Source: Pseudomonas uvaldensis (GTDB taxonomy: Bacteria; Pseudomonadota; Gammaproteobacteria; Pseudomonadales; Pseudomonadaceae). From it: DNA of 64,000 nucleotides. The position numbers were made by a program, and so were the translations under genes. Where the stretch lies: contig NZ_JAIWKS010000006.1 of assembly GCF_021271205.1 (NCBI RefSeq), positions 186,001 to 250,000 of the forward strand, in the 5' to 3' direction. Under the pieces are notes generated by a model. That model was not told where the DNA came from. It was given only the letters and a program-made list of their open reading frames with translations, and made no database searches. Below, piece by piece: positions 37,807 to 47,739 of this stretch; position 1 is the first letter of the stretch, and every line of letters begins with the position of its first letter.

Positions 37807-38609
37807 GCTTGGGTCGCTGGCGGCTGGTCGTTATGGTCGTCGGCCGATTGTTCGTCCGCCTCGTCGTCCGGATGCTCGCTGCGCTTGCGCACCAGACCAC
37901 CGAACAGCACGCCGACCTCGAACAGCAGCCACATCGGGACCGCCAGGAGGGTCTGGGAGAAGATGTCCGGTGGCGTCAGGATCATGCCGACCACGAAGCA
38001 GCCGATGATCACGTACGGACGGATCTTCTTCAGGTACGCCACGTCCACCACGCCGATCCAGACCAGCAGCACCACCGCCACGGGAATTTCGAACGCCACG
38101 CCGAAGGCGAAGAACAGCGTCATGACGAAATCCAGGTAGCTGGTGATGTCGGTCATCATCTCGACGCCGGACGGGGTCGCGGCGGCGAAGAACTTGAAGA
38201 TCAGCGGGAACACCAGGAAGTAGGCGAAGGCCATCCCGGTGTAGAACAGCAGGATGCTGGACACCAGCAGCGGTACGGCGATGCGTTTTTCGTGCTTGTA
38301 CAGGCCTGGCGCAATGAAGCCCCAGATCTGATGCAGGATCACGGGAATCGCCAGGAACAGCGAGACCATCATCGTCAGTTTCAACGGCGTCAGGAACGGC
38401 GACGACACGTCGGTGGCGATCATCGTCGCGCCTTCCGGCAGGTACTGGCGCAGCGGCGTGGAGACGAAGGTGTAGATCTGCTGGGTAAAGGCAAACAGCC
38501 CGGCGAAGATGATGAATACCGCCGCGACACAGCGCAGCAGGCGGGTGCGCAACTCGGTGAGGTGCGATACCAGCGGCATTGGCTGGTCGTTCTCTGGGAT
38601 ATCGCTCAT
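37803..38609 (-). CDS. tatC: Sec-independent translocase TatC
   Basis: Inner-membrane receptor for twin-arginine signal peptides. 268 residues with six hydrophobic segments; the N-terminal [17 protein letters not shown] contains the conserved HLxELRxRL motif, and the first periplasmic loop and [16 protein letters not shown] are family hallmarks. The C-terminus is an acidic hydrophilic tail ([17 protein letters not shown]). Overlaps tatB by four bases. Confidence 0.97.
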   Translation of the reverse strand: MSDIPENDQPMPLVSHLTELRTRLLRCVAAVFIIFAGLFAFTQQIYTFVSTPLRQYLPEGATMIATDVSSPFLTPLKLTMMVSLFLAIPVILHQIWGFIAPGLYKHEKRIAVPLLVSSILLFYTGMAFAYFLVFPLIFKFFAAATPSGVEMMTDITSYLDFVMTLFFAFGVAFEIPVAVVLLVWIGVVDVAYLKKIRPYVIIGCFVVGMILTPPDIFSQTLLAVPMWLLFEVGVLFGGLVRKRSEHPDDEADEQSADDHNDQPPATQA

Positions 38610-39031
38610 GGGGCTCGCGGCGGCAAAGTAGGGTCGTTGGGAGCGGCGGACGCTGGCACCGTCGGGGCAGGTTCCGTCGATCTTGCGGGCTCGGCCACTG
38701 CCGGCGCGGTGTCACCCACCTGGGGCTGGGCCTGGGGTGCGTTCGCCGGCTCGACTGCCGGCTGGACCGGCGTTGGCTCCTGCTGGGTCGGTGTGAAGAT
38801 CTTCCGCGCTTCCTGCTCGAGGGACAGAATGTGTTCGTTGTGAAGCTGCCGACGGATGTCGTCGGCACCGATTTCACGCTCAACTTCCTGTTTGATCGCA
38901 TTGAAGCTGCGCTTCAGGCGGCCGATCCACAGGCCGGCGGTGCGCGCAGCACCCGGCAGGCGCTCGGGGCCCAGCACCAGCAGGGCGACGAGGCCGACGA
39001 GCAGCAGTTCAGTGAAGCTGATCCCAAACAT
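38606..39031 (-). CDS. tatB: Sec-independent translocase TatB
   Basis: 141 residues. N-terminal membrane helix starting [20 protein letters not shown] with the invariant GP hinge ([13 protein letters not shown]) and an amphipathic helix, then a Pro/Ala-rich C-terminus. It forms the substrate-receptor complex with TatC. Eleven nt from tatA, four-base overlap with tatC. Confidence 0.95.
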   Translation of the reverse strand: MFGISFTELLLVGLVALLVLGPERLPGAARTAGLWIGRLKRSFNAIKQEVEREIGADDIRRQLHNEHILSLEQEARKIFTPTQQEPTPVQPAVEPANAPQAQPQVGDTAPAVAEPARSTEPAPTVPASAAPNDPTLPPRAP

Positions 39032-39041
39032 TAGTCAGTGC

Positions 39042-39329
39042 TCACGAGTCTTTGCGGGTCGGCTCTTCGACTTTCTGTGCCTGCACATCGATGGTGTGTG
39101 GCGCATTCACCGGCTGGGCCGCCTGGGGGTGTACCGGCTGGGTCGGCTGCACGGGTTGGGCGGGAGCGGCTGTCGGGTCGGCCGGTTTCTCGTCATCGTT
39201 CATGGCCTTGCGAAAGCCCTTGATCGACTCACCGACATCGGTGCCGAGGTTCTTCAGTTTCTTGGTGCCGAACACCAGCACCACGACGACCAGGATGACG
39301 AGCCAGTGTTTCCAGTCAAAAATACCCAT
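39042..39329 (-). CDS. tatA: Sec-independent translocase TatA
   Basis: 95 residues. N-terminal helix in [20 protein letters not shown] followed by the [20 protein letters not shown] amphipathic helix characteristic of TatA, then a Pro/Ala/Gln-rich tail. Forms the translocation pore. AGAGGAA ribosome site upstream of the ATG. Confidence 0.96.
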   Translation of the reverse strand: MGIFDWKHWLVILVVVVLVFGTKKLKNLGTDVGESIKGFRKAMNDDEKPADPTAAPAQPVQPTQPVHPQAAQPVNAPHTIDVQAQKVEEPTRKDS

Positions 39330-39353
39330 GTGGCTATTCCTCTCAAAAGTTGA

Positions 39354-39686
39354 TCAGGCGGACGGGCGCGAGGCTTTCTCGACATGCCCGGACAGACCGA
39401 AGCGACGGTCCAGTTCATCCAGTACGGCCTGCGGGTGCTGCCCCAGTTGGGCCAGCATGACCAGGCTGTGGAACCACAGGTCGGCGGTCTCGTAGATCAC
39501 ATCGCTGCAGTCGCCGCTGATGGCGGCGTCCTTGGCGGCGATGATGGTTTCGACCGATTCCTCGCCGACTTTTTCCAGAATCTTGTTCAGGCCCTTGTGG
39601 TACAGGCTGGCGACATAGGAGCTCTCGGCGGCGGCGCCTTTGCGCTCTTCCAGCACCTGGGCCAGGCGGGTCAGGGTGTCACTCAT
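39354..39686 (-). CDS. hisE: Phosphoribosyl-ATP diphosphatase
   Basis: Second step of histidine biosynthesis: phosphoribosyl-ATP to phosphoribosyl-AMP. 110 residues: the MazG-like helical fold with [19 protein letters not shown] and [17 protein letters not shown] carrying the acidic Mg ligands. Start at 39686 ([16 protein letters not shown]); the longer frame overlaps hisI in the wrong register. Overlaps hisI by 8 nt. Confidence 0.95.
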   Translation of the reverse strand: MSDTLTRLAQVLEERKGAAAESSYVASLYHKGLNKILEKVGEESVETIIAAKDAAISGDCSDVIYETADLWFHSLVMLAQLGQHPQAVLDELDRRFGLSGHVEKASRPSA

Positions 39687-40077
39687 GGGTATGTCCTGAA
39701 TAAATGGCGTGCGGGTCCTTGAGCACCGGGTCGACGGTTTTCCAGTCGCCGTTCTCGAAGACGCGATAGAAGCAGCTTTGACGGCCGGTGTGGCAGGCAA
39801 TCTCGCCGACCTGTTCGACCATCAGGATGATGACGTCGCCGTCGCAGTCCAGGCGCATTTCGTGCAAATGCTGCACATGGCCGGATTCTTCACCCTTGCG
39901 CCACAGCTTGCCACGGGAACGTGACCAATAGATGGCGCGGTTCTCGGCAGCGGTCAGGGCCAGTGCTTCGCGATTCATCCAGGCCATCATCAGCACGCGC
40001 CCGGTCTTGTGATCCTGGGCGATGGCCGGCACCAGACCGTCAGCGTCCCATTTGATCTCGTCCTGCCAGTTTTTCAT
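39679..40077 (-). CDS. hisI: Phosphoribosyl-AMP cyclohydrolase
   Basis: Third step of histidine biosynthesis, opens the purine ring of PR-AMP. 132 residues. [31 protein letters not shown] and [15 protein letters not shown] are the family signatures, and Cys in CDGD and [11 protein letters not shown] provides Zn/Mg ligands. Separate hisI and hisE genes rather than a fusion, as usual in Pseudomonas, within the ubi-tat run. Confidence 0.96.
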   Translation of the reverse strand: MKNWQDEIKWDADGLVPAIAQDHKTGRVLMMAWMNREALALTAAENRAIYWSRSRGKLWRKGEESGHVQHLHEMRLDCDGDVIILMVEQVGEIACHTGRQSCFYRVFENGDWKTVDPVLKDPHAIYSGHTHE

Positions 40078-40158
40078 CTTCGACTCCGACCATGGGCCTC
40101 GCGCTTCAAGATGGCGGGCCCAACGTTGAAACAGTGTGCCAGTGCGAGCGGGTGCTGG

Positions 40159-41763
40159 CTATCGGCGAACGACCAGATACAAACCGACCGCCACCATGAT
40201 AATCGCGGGCCAATGCCCCAATTCGTTCAATGGCCCCCCAGCGGCTACTGCCGCGCCGCCGCCCAGATGAGCGGCGCCGAGCAGGCGCAGGAACCAGTCG
40301 TCCTTGCGCTGTTTCCACGGCGGTGACGGGTCCTGGGCATGGGGCTGGGACATGCGTTCGAGCAGGTCGCGGGTCATGTTGGCCAGGTGCGGGATCTGTT
40401 CGAACTGGCTCTGTACGTTGCCCAGCAAGGCTTTGGGGCTGACGCGCTCGCGCATCCAGCGTTCCAGGAAAGGCTGGGCGGTGTTCCACAGGTCCAGGTC
40501 CGGGTACAACTGACGACCGAGCCCTTCGATGTTCAGGAGGGTTTTCTGCAACAGTACCAGCTGCGGCTGGACCTCCATGTTGAAGCGACGCGCGGTCTGG
40601 AACAGGCGCATCAGCACCTGGCCGAAGGAAATATCTTTTAACGGTTTTTCGAAGATCGGTTCGCACACGGTGCGGATCGCCGCTTCGAATTCGTTGAGCT
40701 TGGTCTCGGCCGGCACCCAGCCGGAGTCGATGTGCAATTGCGCGACACGGCGGTAGTCACGCTTGAAGAACGCAAACAGGTTGCGGGCCAGGTAGTCCTG
40801 GTCTTCGGGAGTCAGGCTGCCGACGATGCCGCAGTCGATGGCAATGTACTGCGGGCTCCAGGGCTGCACGGTGCTGACAAAGATGTTGCCCGGGTGCATG
40901 TCGGCATGGAAGAAGCTGTCACGAAACACCTGGGTGAAGAAAATCTCCACGCCGCGCTCGGCCAGCAGCTTCATGTCGGTGCGCTGGTCGGCCAGGGTGG
41001 CCAGGTCGGTGACCTGGATGCCGTAGATGCGCTCCATCACCAGCACTTTCGGCCGGCACCAGTCCCAGTAGACTTGCGGCACATAGAGCATGGGCGAGCC
41101 TTCGAAGTTGCGGCGTAACTGGCTGGCGTTGGCCGCCTCACGCAACAGGTCGAGTTCGTCGTAGATGGTTTTCTCGTAGTCCGTGACCACGTCCACCGGA
41201 TGCAGCAGCCGTGCATCGGCCGATAGCCGCTCGGCGGCGCGGGCGAGGATGAACAGCCATGCCAGGTCTTGGGCGATCACCGGCTTGAGGCCTGGCCGGA
41301 TGACCTTGACCACGACCTCTTCGCCGCTCTTGAGCTGGGCGGCATGGACCTGGGCCACCGACGCCGAGGCCAGCGGTTCGACGTCGAAGCGGCTGAAGAC
41401 CTCGCTGATCTTCTTGCCCAGTTGCTCCTCGATCAGCGCCACCGACAGTTTGGAATCGAACGGCGGTACGCGGTCCTGCAACAGCATCAACTCGTCGGCG
41501 ATGTCTTCGGGCAACAGGTCGCGCCGGGTGGAAAGGATCTGGCCGAACTTGATGAAGATCGGCCCCAGGTCCTGCAAGGCCAGGCGCAGGCGTGCGCCGC
41601 GGCTCAGGTCCAGCGTTCGACGAGGGAACCAGCGCCAGGGCAGCACGAAACGCAGTGCCAGCAGAAACCAGGGCAATGGCAGGGCGAACAGCAGGTCATC
41701 GAGGCGGTAGCGGATCACGACGCGCTGGATGCGCAACAGACGGCGGACGGCAAGCAGCTTCAT
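40159..41763 (-). CDS. ubiB: Ubiquinone biosynthesis regulatory ATPase/kinase UbiB
   Basis: 534 residues, atypical protein-kinase-like (ABC1/ADCK) family needed for ubiquinone synthesis. Visible: KxGQ motif ([15 protein letters not shown]), the Ala-rich loop [25 protein letters not shown] (catalytic loop) and [10 protein letters not shown] (DFG-equivalent). Two hydrophobic helices at the C-terminus ([14 protein letters not shown], and [15 protein letters not shown]) tether it to the membrane. Three nt from ubiJ. Confidence 0.95.
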   Translation of the reverse strand: MKLLAVRRLLRIQRVVIRYRLDDLLFALPLPWFLLALRFVLPWRWFPRRTLDLSRGARLRLALQDLGPIFIKFGQILSTRRDLLPEDIADELMLLQDRVPPFDSKLSVALIEEQLGKKISEVFSRFDVEPLASASVAQVHAAQLKSGEEVVVKVIRPGLKPVIAQDLAWLFILARAAERLSADARLLHPVDVVTDYEKTIYDELDLLREAANASQLRRNFEGSPMLYVPQVYWDWCRPKVLVMERIYGIQVTDLATLADQRTDMKLLAERGVEIFFTQVFRDSFFHADMHPGNIFVSTVQPWSPQYIAIDCGIVGSLTPEDQDYLARNLFAFFKRDYRRVAQLHIDSGWVPAETKLNEFEAAIRTVCEPIFEKPLKDISFGQVLMRLFQTARRFNMEVQPQLVLLQKTLLNIEGLGRQLYPDLDLWNTAQPFLERWMRERVSPKALLGNVQSQFEQIPHLANMTRDLLERMSQPHAQDPSPPWKQRKDDWFLRLLGAAHLGGGAAVAAGGPLNELGHWPAIIMVAVGLYLVVRR

Positions 41764-41766
41764 GCG

Positions 41767-42384
41767 TTATCGCTTGGTTTCAAGGGATCGGGAAAGGCGC
41801 TCGAAGCGCGCCTCGAGTCGTTCCAGATCGAGTTTGATCCGGTCCAGTTCACTAAAACGAGCTTCGGCTTCGCGTTTGCCCACGAGCGTACGCGATTCTT
41901 CGGCCAGGTATTCACTCAAATTCTGTCCCAGGCTGGCAAACCCCTGCCGGTACCAGCGCGTGCGGCTGCGCAGATGACCACTGAGCAACTGGGTGGCCAC
42001 TGGGCCGAGCCAGCGGGAGAGCTCATATTCCCAGTCCAGTTCCAGATCCTGGAGAATCGCCGCTAGCTCCAGCAGCACGCCGCTGTCGCCGTCCAGTTCC
42101 ACATCGGGACTGTGCAGCACCGCTGTCTTGTCCTTGCTCAAAGCCAGATTCAGCAGGCTCGATGCCGGGGCGCGCAGCGTGCAGTCCGCTTCGGCTTCCC
42201 AGTGGGCGGCGAGCATCAGGCCCTCGTCACTGGGCAGGATGAACAGTCGCAGGGCCGGGCTGCGGCAATCCACGGCAATCACTTTGCCGCTCAGGTGCGT
42301 CAGGCGCGCCAGCGCCGTGCTGTCCAGGCGCAATACCCGGTTGATGCCGAGTTCGACACTGGCGAGCAGGCCGGTGAGCAGCAT
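41767..42384 (-). CDS. ubiJ: Ubiquinone biosynthesis accessory factor UbiJ (SCP2 domain)
   Basis: 205 residues. N-terminal SCP2-like lipid-binding domain (LARLTHLSGKVIAVD..., then LRAPASSLLNLAL) and a C-terminal helical coiled coil (KREAEARFSELDRIKLDLER). UbiJ binds hydrophobic ubiquinone precursors as part of the soluble Ubi complex. It is in its usual place between ubiE and ubiB; starts where the ubiE stop ends (TGATG). Confidence 0.92.
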   Translation of the reverse strand: MLLTGLLASVELGINRVLRLDSTALARLTHLSGKVIAVDCRSPALRLFILPSDEGLMLAAHWEAEADCTLRAPASSLLNLALSKDKTAVLHSPDVELDGDSGVLLELAAILQDLELDWEYELSRWLGPVATQLLSGHLRSRTRWYRQGFASLGQNLSEYLAEESRTLVGKREAEARFSELDRIKLDLERLEARFERLSRSLETKR

Positions 42385-43154
42385 CAGGGCTTGATACCGC
42401 GGTGCAGGGCCACGATGCCCGAGGTCATGTTGTGGTAGGTCACACGGTCGAAACCGGCCTCGACCATCATCGACTTCAGGGTTTCCTGGTCCGGGTGCAT
42501 GCGGATCGATTCGGCCAGGTAGCGATAGCTGTCCGCATCGTTGGTGATCAGTTTGCCCATCAACGGCATGAAGGCGAACGAATAGGCATCGTAGGCCTTG
42601 GACATCAGCGCATTGGTCGGCTTGGAGAACTCCAGCACCAACAGGCGGCCACCGGGCTTGAGCACACGCAGCATCGAGCGCAGGGCGTCCTCCTTATGGG
42701 TGACGTTGCGCAGGCCGAAGGCGATGGTCACGCAGTCGAAATGGTTGTCGGGGAACGGCAGCTTCTCGGCGTCGGCCTGGACGAACTCGACATTGCCGGC
42801 CACACCCAGGTCCAGCAGGCGGTCACGGCCGACCTTGAGCATGGACTCGTTGATGTCGGCGAGTACCACCTGGCCGGTCGGCCCGACGATGTGGGAGAAT
42901 TTTTTCGTCAGGTCGCCCGTGCCGCCGGCGATGTCCAGCACGCGATTGCCGCTGCGCACGCCCGACAACTCGATCGCGAAACGCTTCCACAGACGATGCA
43001 TGCCACCCGAGAGCAGGTCGTTCATCAAGTCATATTTGGCGGCTACCGAGTGGAAAACCTCAGCGACTTTTTCCGCCTTCTGGCTTTCCGGCACGTTCTT
43101 GAAGCCGAAGTGAGTGGTGGGTTCGGCATCGCTGCCTTTGCGCTGATCAGTCAT
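42384..43154 (-). CDS. ubiE: Ubiquinone/menaquinone C-methyltransferase
   Basis: C-methylates demethoxy-ubiquinol precursors using SAM. 256 residues: [23 protein letters not shown] motif [16 protein letters not shown], and [30 protein letters not shown] are UbiE signatures (positions about 40, 70 and 145). Start at 43154 ([18 protein letters not shown]); the frame is open to 43325 but that part has no family similarity and would overlap the divergent gene. Confidence 0.96.
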   Translation of the reverse strand: MTDQRKGSDAEPTTHFGFKNVPESQKAEKVAEVFHSVAAKYDLMNDLLSGGMHRLWKRFAIELSGVRSGNRVLDIAGGTGDLTKKFSHIVGPTGQVVLADINESMLKVGRDRLLDLGVAGNVEFVQADAEKLPFPDNHFDCVTIAFGLRNVTHKEDALRSMLRVLKPGGRLLVLEFSKPTNALMSKAYDAYSFAFMPLMGKLITNDADSYRYLAESIRMHPDQETLKSMMVEAGFDRVTYHNMTSGIVALHRGIKP

Positions 43155-43295
43155 ATCGCTGTCACCAAAAAAGAATGCGGGACATTCTAATCCCCGGTGA
43201 AGGGCTTTGTCTTGGCAAGGCTGAAGGTAAGATGGACCACCGCCGGGACGTTTTGACGCAGTCCCGGTAATTGCGGATATATCAGGAGTCAGCAG

Positions 43296-43571
43296 ATGGC
43301 CAGAATCAGTGTTGAGCGTGCCCACGACCTGGGCAAGGAAGCGGCCCGCGCGAAGGCCGACCAGTTGGCGCAGAAATTATCCGACAGCTACGGCCTGAAG
43401 CCGCGGTGGTCTGGCGACACGCTTGAGTTCAAGGGCTCCGGAGTCGAAGGCCAGGTGGAGGTCGGCGAGGACTTGATTCGCGTCGATGTGAAGCTGGGCC
43501 TGCTGATGTCGGCCATGAGCGGCATGATCAAGACGGAAATCGAAAAGGCGCTGGACAAGGCGCTGGCCTGA
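43296..43571 (+). CDS. Polyhydroxyalkanoic acid system family protein
   Basis: 91 residues, soluble. Matches the small PHA granule-region family (PHA_gran_rgn): [40 protein letters not shown] and the C-terminal [12 protein letters not shown]. Genes of this family are found next to pha loci; the function is unproved. It is transcribed divergently from ubiE, immediately before phaIF. AGGAG lies 8 nt before the ATG. Confidence 0.8.
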   Translation: MARISVERAHDLGKEAARAKADQLAQKLSDSYGLKPRWSGDTLEFKGSGVEGQVEVGEDLIRVDVKLGLLMSAMSGMIKTEIEKALDKALA

Positions 43572-43614
43572 TCGATCGAAGGGCTTGTCGCTGTCTTGAG
43601 TTTTCCACTGGACC

Positions 43615-43705
43615 TTGTGGGAGCCGGCTTGCTCGCGAAGGCGCCGGATCAGTCGGCATCGACATTGAATGATCCACCGCATTCGCGAGCAAGCCCGCTC
43701 CCACC
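43615..43705. repeat. REP pair before phaI
   Basis: Inverted pair of the common family; the left copy has one change (GAGCCGGCTTGCTCGCGAA). About 45 nt after the small PHA-region gene and 130 nt before phaI. Confidence 0.88.
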
Positions 43706-43832
43706 GGATATCATTGCACCCGGGAACTGCGTCAGTTGTTAGGGTGTTGTTTCTAAAAATTCTCACTACTTTGTGCCTGAGCCCGTCCGTGTGCGGGCAG
43801 TTCCTCCCATCTGTCTTCCCGTGAGGTGCACC

Positions 43833-44255
43833 ATGGCCAAAGTTATTCTGAAGAAAAAAACCGACGTTGAATCCTCCACGCTGAGCGACGTGAAAACCTA
43901 CGCGCGCAAGATCTGGCTGGCTGGCCTGGGCGCCTATGTCAAGGTGGGCCAGGAAGGCAGCGAGTACTTCCAGGAGCTGGTCAAAGCGGGTGAAGTTGTT
44001 GAAACCAAAGGCAAAAAGAAAATTTCCGGCAAACTTGAAGCGGCCAACAGCGAACTGATCGAGGCCAAGGCCGAGGTCAGCACTTTCAAGTCCAGGGTCG
44101 AATCACAACTCGATAAAGTCGAGAAGGTATTCGACGCCCGTGTTGCAAGTGCCTTGAATCGTATCGGCATTCCGTCTAAACATGACGTTGAGGCACTCTC
44201 TGCCAAGCTCGATGAGCTGACGGCATTGCTCGAACGTGTGGCGCGTAAACATTAA
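43833..44255 (+). CDS. phaI: Phasin PhaI
   Basis: 140 residues, PHA-granule-associated protein. The phasin segment TYARKIWLAGLGAYVKVGQE with the following FQELVKAGE is shared with PhaF, then a long amphipathic helix with coiled-coil character (VEKVFDARVASALNRIGIPS). It coats PHA granules together with PhaF. Start at 43833 (MAKVILKKKTD) with GTGAGG upstream. Eleven nt before phaF. Confidence 0.93.
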   Translation: MAKVILKKKTDVESSTLSDVKTYARKIWLAGLGAYVKVGQEGSEYFQELVKAGEVVETKGKKKISGKLEAANSELIEAKAEVSTFKSRVESQLDKVEKVFDARVASALNRIGIPSKHDVEALSAKLDELTALLERVARKH

Positions 44256-44265
44256 GGAGAACGGG

Positions 44266-45171
44266 ATGGCTGGCAAAAAAAGCACCGAAAAAGAAAGCAG
44301 CTCGTGGGCCGGGAAGATTGAAAAATATTCCCGCAAAATCTGGCTTGCTGGTTTAGGCGTGTACTCGAAGATCGACACTGACGGCAGCAAACTCTTCGAG
44401 TCCCTGGTTAAGGACGGCGAGAAGGCCGAAAAACTCACCAAAACGGCAGTGGCCAAGCAAGTCGATGCTGCCAAGGACACTGCCGGGTCTGCCAAGTCGC
44501 GAATGAGCGGCGTGAAGGAAAGTGCGTTGGGCAAGTGGGGCGAACTGGAAGGGGCTTTCGACAAGCGCCTCAACAGTGCTATCTCTCGCCTGGGCGTGCC
44601 CAGCAGCAGTGAAGTCAAGGCGCTGCACAGCAAGGTCGACGCATTGACCAAGCAGATCGAAAAACTCACCGGGGCCAAGGTCACACCGGTGGCGGCCAAG
44701 ACGGCAGCGGCCAAACCGGCCACCAAGACGGCAGCCAAGCCACTGGTTAAAGCCGCGGCAAAAACCGCTGCTAAACCTGCGGTGAAGGCAGCGGCCAAGC
44801 CAGCGGCAAAAACCGCCGCGGCCAAGCCTGCAGCCAAAGCGGCGGCCAAGCCGGTAGCAGCAGCCAAGGCAGCTGCGAAACCTGCCGCCAAGGCAGCCGC
44901 GAAACCAGCGGCGAAAACCGCTGCGGCGAAACCTGCAGCGGCCAAACCGGCAGCAAAACCAGCGGCCAAGCCAGCCGCCAAACCTGCCGCCGCGAAAAAA
45001 CCTGCCGTGAAGAAAGCGGCCACGCCAAAGGCACCGGCGGCAGCGGCCAAACCGGCGACCCCGACGAGCACAGCGAGTGTAGCGAGTACGGCAAACTCCG
45101 CCTCGGCTCCGACCCCGGTTGCCACCCCGACTCCAGCGCCGGTTCCATCGACGCCAACCAGTCAGTCCTGA
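44266..45171 (+). CDS. phaF: Phasin/nucleoid-binding protein PhaF
   Basis: 301 residues. N-terminal phasin domain (KYSRKIWLAGLGVYSKID, then LNSAISRLGVPSSSEVKALH leucine-zipper region), followed from about residue 140 by a histone-H1-like basic tail of AAKPA/AAKTA repeats. PhaF links PHA granules to the nucleoid, aids granule segregation and affects pha gene expression. Start at 44266 with AAGGAG upstream. Followed by a strong terminator. The tail length is expected to vary among strains. Confidence 0.95.
   Translation: MAGKKSTEKESSSWAGKIEKYSRKIWLAGLGVYSKIDTDGSKLFESLVKDGEKAEKLTKTAVAKQVDAAKDTAGSAKSRMSGVKESALGKWGELEGAFDKRLNSAISRLGVPSSSEVKALHSKVDALTKQIEKLTGAKVTPVAAKTAAAKPATKTAAKPLVKAAAKTAAKPAVKAAAKPAAKTAAAKPAAKAAAKPVAAAKAAAKPAAKAAAKPAAKTAAAKPAAAKPAAKPAAKPAAKPAAAKKPAVKKAATPKAPAAAAKPATPTSTASVASTANSASAPTPVATPTPAPVPSTPTSQS
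44694..45056 (+). repeat. AAKPA/AAKTA coding repeat in phaF
   Basis: Low-complexity tandem peptide repeat (Ala, Lys, Pro, some Thr and Val) encoded by variants of GCNAAACCNGCNGCCAAG. It forms the DNA-binding tail of PhaF. The imperfect DNA repeats make slippage likely. Confidence 0.85.
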
Positions 45172-45189
45172 TTTTTCAGGGCACACAAG

Positions 45190-45223
45190 AAAACGCCCGG
45201 CCTGTGAAGGTCGGGCGTTTTTG
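45190..45223 (+). terminator. Intrinsic terminator after phaIF
   Basis: AACGCCCGGCC-TGTGAA-GGTCGGGCGTTTTTG: 11-bp stem with one G-T pair, then TTTTTG, about 20 nt after the phaF stop. Confidence 0.9.
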
Positions 45224-45236
45224 TTCGTGATGCGTG

Positions 45237-45272
45237 TCCCTGTGGAAGCGAGCCTGCTCGCTCCTACAGGGA
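45237..45272. terminator. Hairpin between phaF and phaD ends
   Basis: TCCCTGTGGAAGCGAGC-CT-GCTCGCTCCTACAGGGA, a nearly perfect 16-bp inverted repeat directly abutting the phaD stop. It resembles one of the REP variants and may terminate the minus-strand phaC1ZC2D transcript. Confidence 0.6.
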
Positions 45273-45893
45273 CTACTCGTCGTCTTCGAGATAGCGCAAC
45301 GCCAGCCGCTCGGTCGCCACCTTGGCCGCGAGTGGCAGATGCGGAGCCACCAGCATCATGATCTGGTAGACCACCAGCCGGACGTCGGCCTCGCGGTCCA
45401 GAACCCGTTGATAGTCCAGCGAGAACAGCAACGTCAGAGTGATCTGCTCCACCAGTTGCCCCAGGGCCTGGGTATCGCTGACCAGCAGTCCACGCGCCTT
45501 GAGCTGCGCCAGCAGCGAGGCCAGGGTACGTTTCAGAGCGTTGAGCAATTGGCGGATGCCCTTGGCCAGTTTCGGCAGGCGTCCGGCCAGGTTCGATAAG
45601 TCCTGGAACAGGAACCGGTACTGGGCCAGGCGCTCGACGATCAGGTGCAGGAACAGCCAGTAATCCTCCGGCGCCAGATGCGCATCGGCGGGCGGGTCCA
45701 GCAGTGGCGACAGCTCGCTCTGGAATCGCTCGAACAACGCGAGAACCAGCGGCTCCTTGCCATGAAAGTGGTAGTAGAGGTTACCCGGGCTGATGCCCAT
45801 TTCATTGGCGATTTCCAGGGTGGAAACGTTTGGCTCGCCCTTGTCGTTGAACAACTGCAGGGCACACTCAAGAATACGGTCGCGGGTTTTCAT
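45273..45893 (-). CDS. phaD: TetR-family regulator PhaD
   Basis: 206 residues. N-terminal helix-turn-helix (TRDRILECALQLFNDKGEPN, then LEIANEMGISPGNLYYHFHG) and a helical ligand-binding domain. PhaD is the activator of the phaC1 and phaI promoters in P. putida and likely senses a CoA intermediate of beta-oxidation. Last in the order phaC1-phaZ-phaC2-phaD. Confidence 0.93.
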   Translation of the reverse strand: MKTRDRILECALQLFNDKGEPNVSTLEIANEMGISPGNLYYHFHGKEPLVLALFERFQSELSPLLDPPADAHLAPEDYWLFLHLIVERLAQYRFLFQDLSNLAGRLPKLAKGIRQLLNALKRTLASLLAQLKARGLLVSDTQALGQLVEQITLTLLFSLDYQRVLDREADVRLVVYQIMMLVAPHLPLAAKVATERLALRYLEDDE

Positions 45894-45950
45894 CCGATCT
45901 TCTTAATGATAGAGACGTGCCACGGTCCTTTCCCCGCCCAGGGCGAGAGG

Positions 45951-47633
45951 TCAGCGCACACGCACATAGGTGCCGGGCGCCGCTTCCATGGGCGGATAGT
46001 TCGCGCTGCCCAGGCTTGTCAGGGTTTCGTTCCGAGCACCGGAGCGCTCCTGAATCCAGCCCAGCCATTGCGGCCACCAACTGCCCTCGACGTGTTTTGC
46101 ATCGTAGTACCAGGCCCGTGGATCGCCGCTCAGTTTCGGGTTTTCGATGTAGGTGGCCTTGGGGTTGCCCGGCGGGTTGATGATGCTCTGGATATGGCCG
46201 CTGTTGGACAGCACGAAGCGTCGGTCACCCCCCAACAGAAGCGTCGAGCGATACACCGCGTCCCAGGGCGTGATGTGGTCGTTGATACCGGCCACGCTGA
46301 AGCTGTCCACGGTGACCTTTTGCAGGTCGATCGGCGTGCCGCACACTTCCAGCCCGCCGGGGTGAGTCAATGGGTTGTGCTTGAAGAAATCCAGCAGGTC
46401 GCCGTGATAGGCCGCCGGCAGCCGCGTGGAGTCGTTATTCCAGTAGAGGATGTCGAAAGCCGGTGGCTCCTTGCCCAGCAGGTAATTGTTGATGAAGTAG
46501 TTCCAGATCAGGTCGTTGGGCCGCATCCAGGCGAAAACCCTGGCCATTTCGCGGCCATCGAGAATGCCTTTCTGGTAGGAGCGGCGCTTGGCGGCTTCGA
46601 GGGTCTGTTCGTCGATGAACAGCGTGGCCGGACTGTCGATCTCACTGTCCAGCAGGCTCACCAGGTAGGTGGCGCTGGCGACCCGACGCAGTTGGCGCTT
46701 GGCCTGGAGAACGCCTTGCAGGGCCGCAATGATCAGCCCACCGGCACAAGCTCCCATCAGGTTGACATCGCGTGAGCCGGTGATCGCCCGGCAGGCGTTC
46801 ATGGCTTCTTCCGTTGCCTCGACGTAGCTGGACAGGCCCCATTCGCGGTGGCGCACATCGGGGTTGCGCCAGCTGATGATGAACACCTGCAAATCGTTTT
46901 TCAGGGCGTATTGAACCAGGCTATTGGAAGGGCTCAGGTCGAAGACATAGAACTTGTTGATTTGCGGTGGCACGATCAGCAACGGCTTGGCGTATTGCTT
47001 TTCGCTCATGGACTTGTATTGGATCAATTCCAGAAACTCGTTGCGAAACACCACCGCGCCAGGCGAGGTCGCCAGGTTTCTGCCGACCTCGAACGCCTGG
47101 GGCGTGACCTGTCGTGGCAGGCCATCGTTGTGCAACAGGTCATCCACCAGATGGCTGACGCCGCGAACCAGACTGTTGCCGCCCGTATTGAAGAATTCCT
47201 TGATGGCCAGCGGATTGAGCAGGGTATTGGAGGGCGAAACGGCGTCATTGAGCAGGGCGAAGGCGAAGTGAGCGCGAGCACGATCATCGGGGCTCATGTC
47301 GCATTCGTCGATCCAGCACTTCACCTGTTTCTGCCAGCTCAGGTAGGCCTGGAGGCTGCGACGATAAAACGGATTCAATTGCCAGGTCGGATCGGCGAAG
47401 CGCTTATCGTTGGGGCTGGTGGGGTGCAGGGTCTCGCCCAACAACACACGCCCCAACTGGCTGCCCAGTTTCAATGCATGACGGGCGCTGTGCACCGGGT
47501 TGCGCAGGCCGTGGGCGGCTACGCTGCGCAAGGTAGACAGCAGATCCCTGCCTCGCAGGCCAGTGACCGCACTTTGTGCGTTCATGAAGTGGGCAGGGGT
47601 GGGCATTGAACCTTTCGCTGGCTTGTCGCGCAT
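45951..47633 (-). CDS. phaC2: Class II PHA synthase PhaC2
   Basis: 560 residues. Polymerises medium-chain (R)-3-hydroxyacyl-CoA on granule surfaces. The nucleophile Cys296 is in the lipase-like box LMGACAGGL; Asp in INDHITPWDAV and His in SNSGHIQSIINPPGNP complete the triad. N-terminal MRDKPAKGSMPTPAHF, GGAG ribosome site 7 nt upstream. Close paralogue of phaC1. Confidence 0.97.
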   Translation of the reverse strand: MRDKPAKGSMPTPAHFMNAQSAVTGLRGRDLLSTLRSVAAHGLRNPVHSARHALKLGSQLGRVLLGETLHPTSPNDKRFADPTWQLNPFYRRSLQAYLSWQKQVKCWIDECDMSPDDRARAHFAFALLNDAVSPSNTLLNPLAIKEFFNTGGNSLVRGVSHLVDDLLHNDGLPRQVTPQAFEVGRNLATSPGAVVFRNEFLELIQYKSMSEKQYAKPLLIVPPQINKFYVFDLSPSNSLVQYALKNDLQVFIISWRNPDVRHREWGLSSYVEATEEAMNACRAITGSRDVNLMGACAGGLIIAALQGVLQAKRQLRRVASATYLVSLLDSEIDSPATLFIDEQTLEAAKRRSYQKGILDGREMARVFAWMRPNDLIWNYFINNYLLGKEPPAFDILYWNNDSTRLPAAYHGDLLDFFKHNPLTHPGGLEVCGTPIDLQKVTVDSFSVAGINDHITPWDAVYRSTLLLGGDRRFVLSNSGHIQSIINPPGNPKATYIENPKLSGDPRAWYYDAKHVEGSWWPQWLGWIQERSGARNETLTSLGSANYPPMEAAPGTYVRVR

Positions 47634-47739
47634 GAGTCAACTCCTTTAAACCCTAAAAACAAACACACCGAACCAGACAACATAGTCGCTGTTTCGGAAG
47701 TTGCGCGTTCCGGCTTCCTGCCGGGCGCGACGAGCGGCG

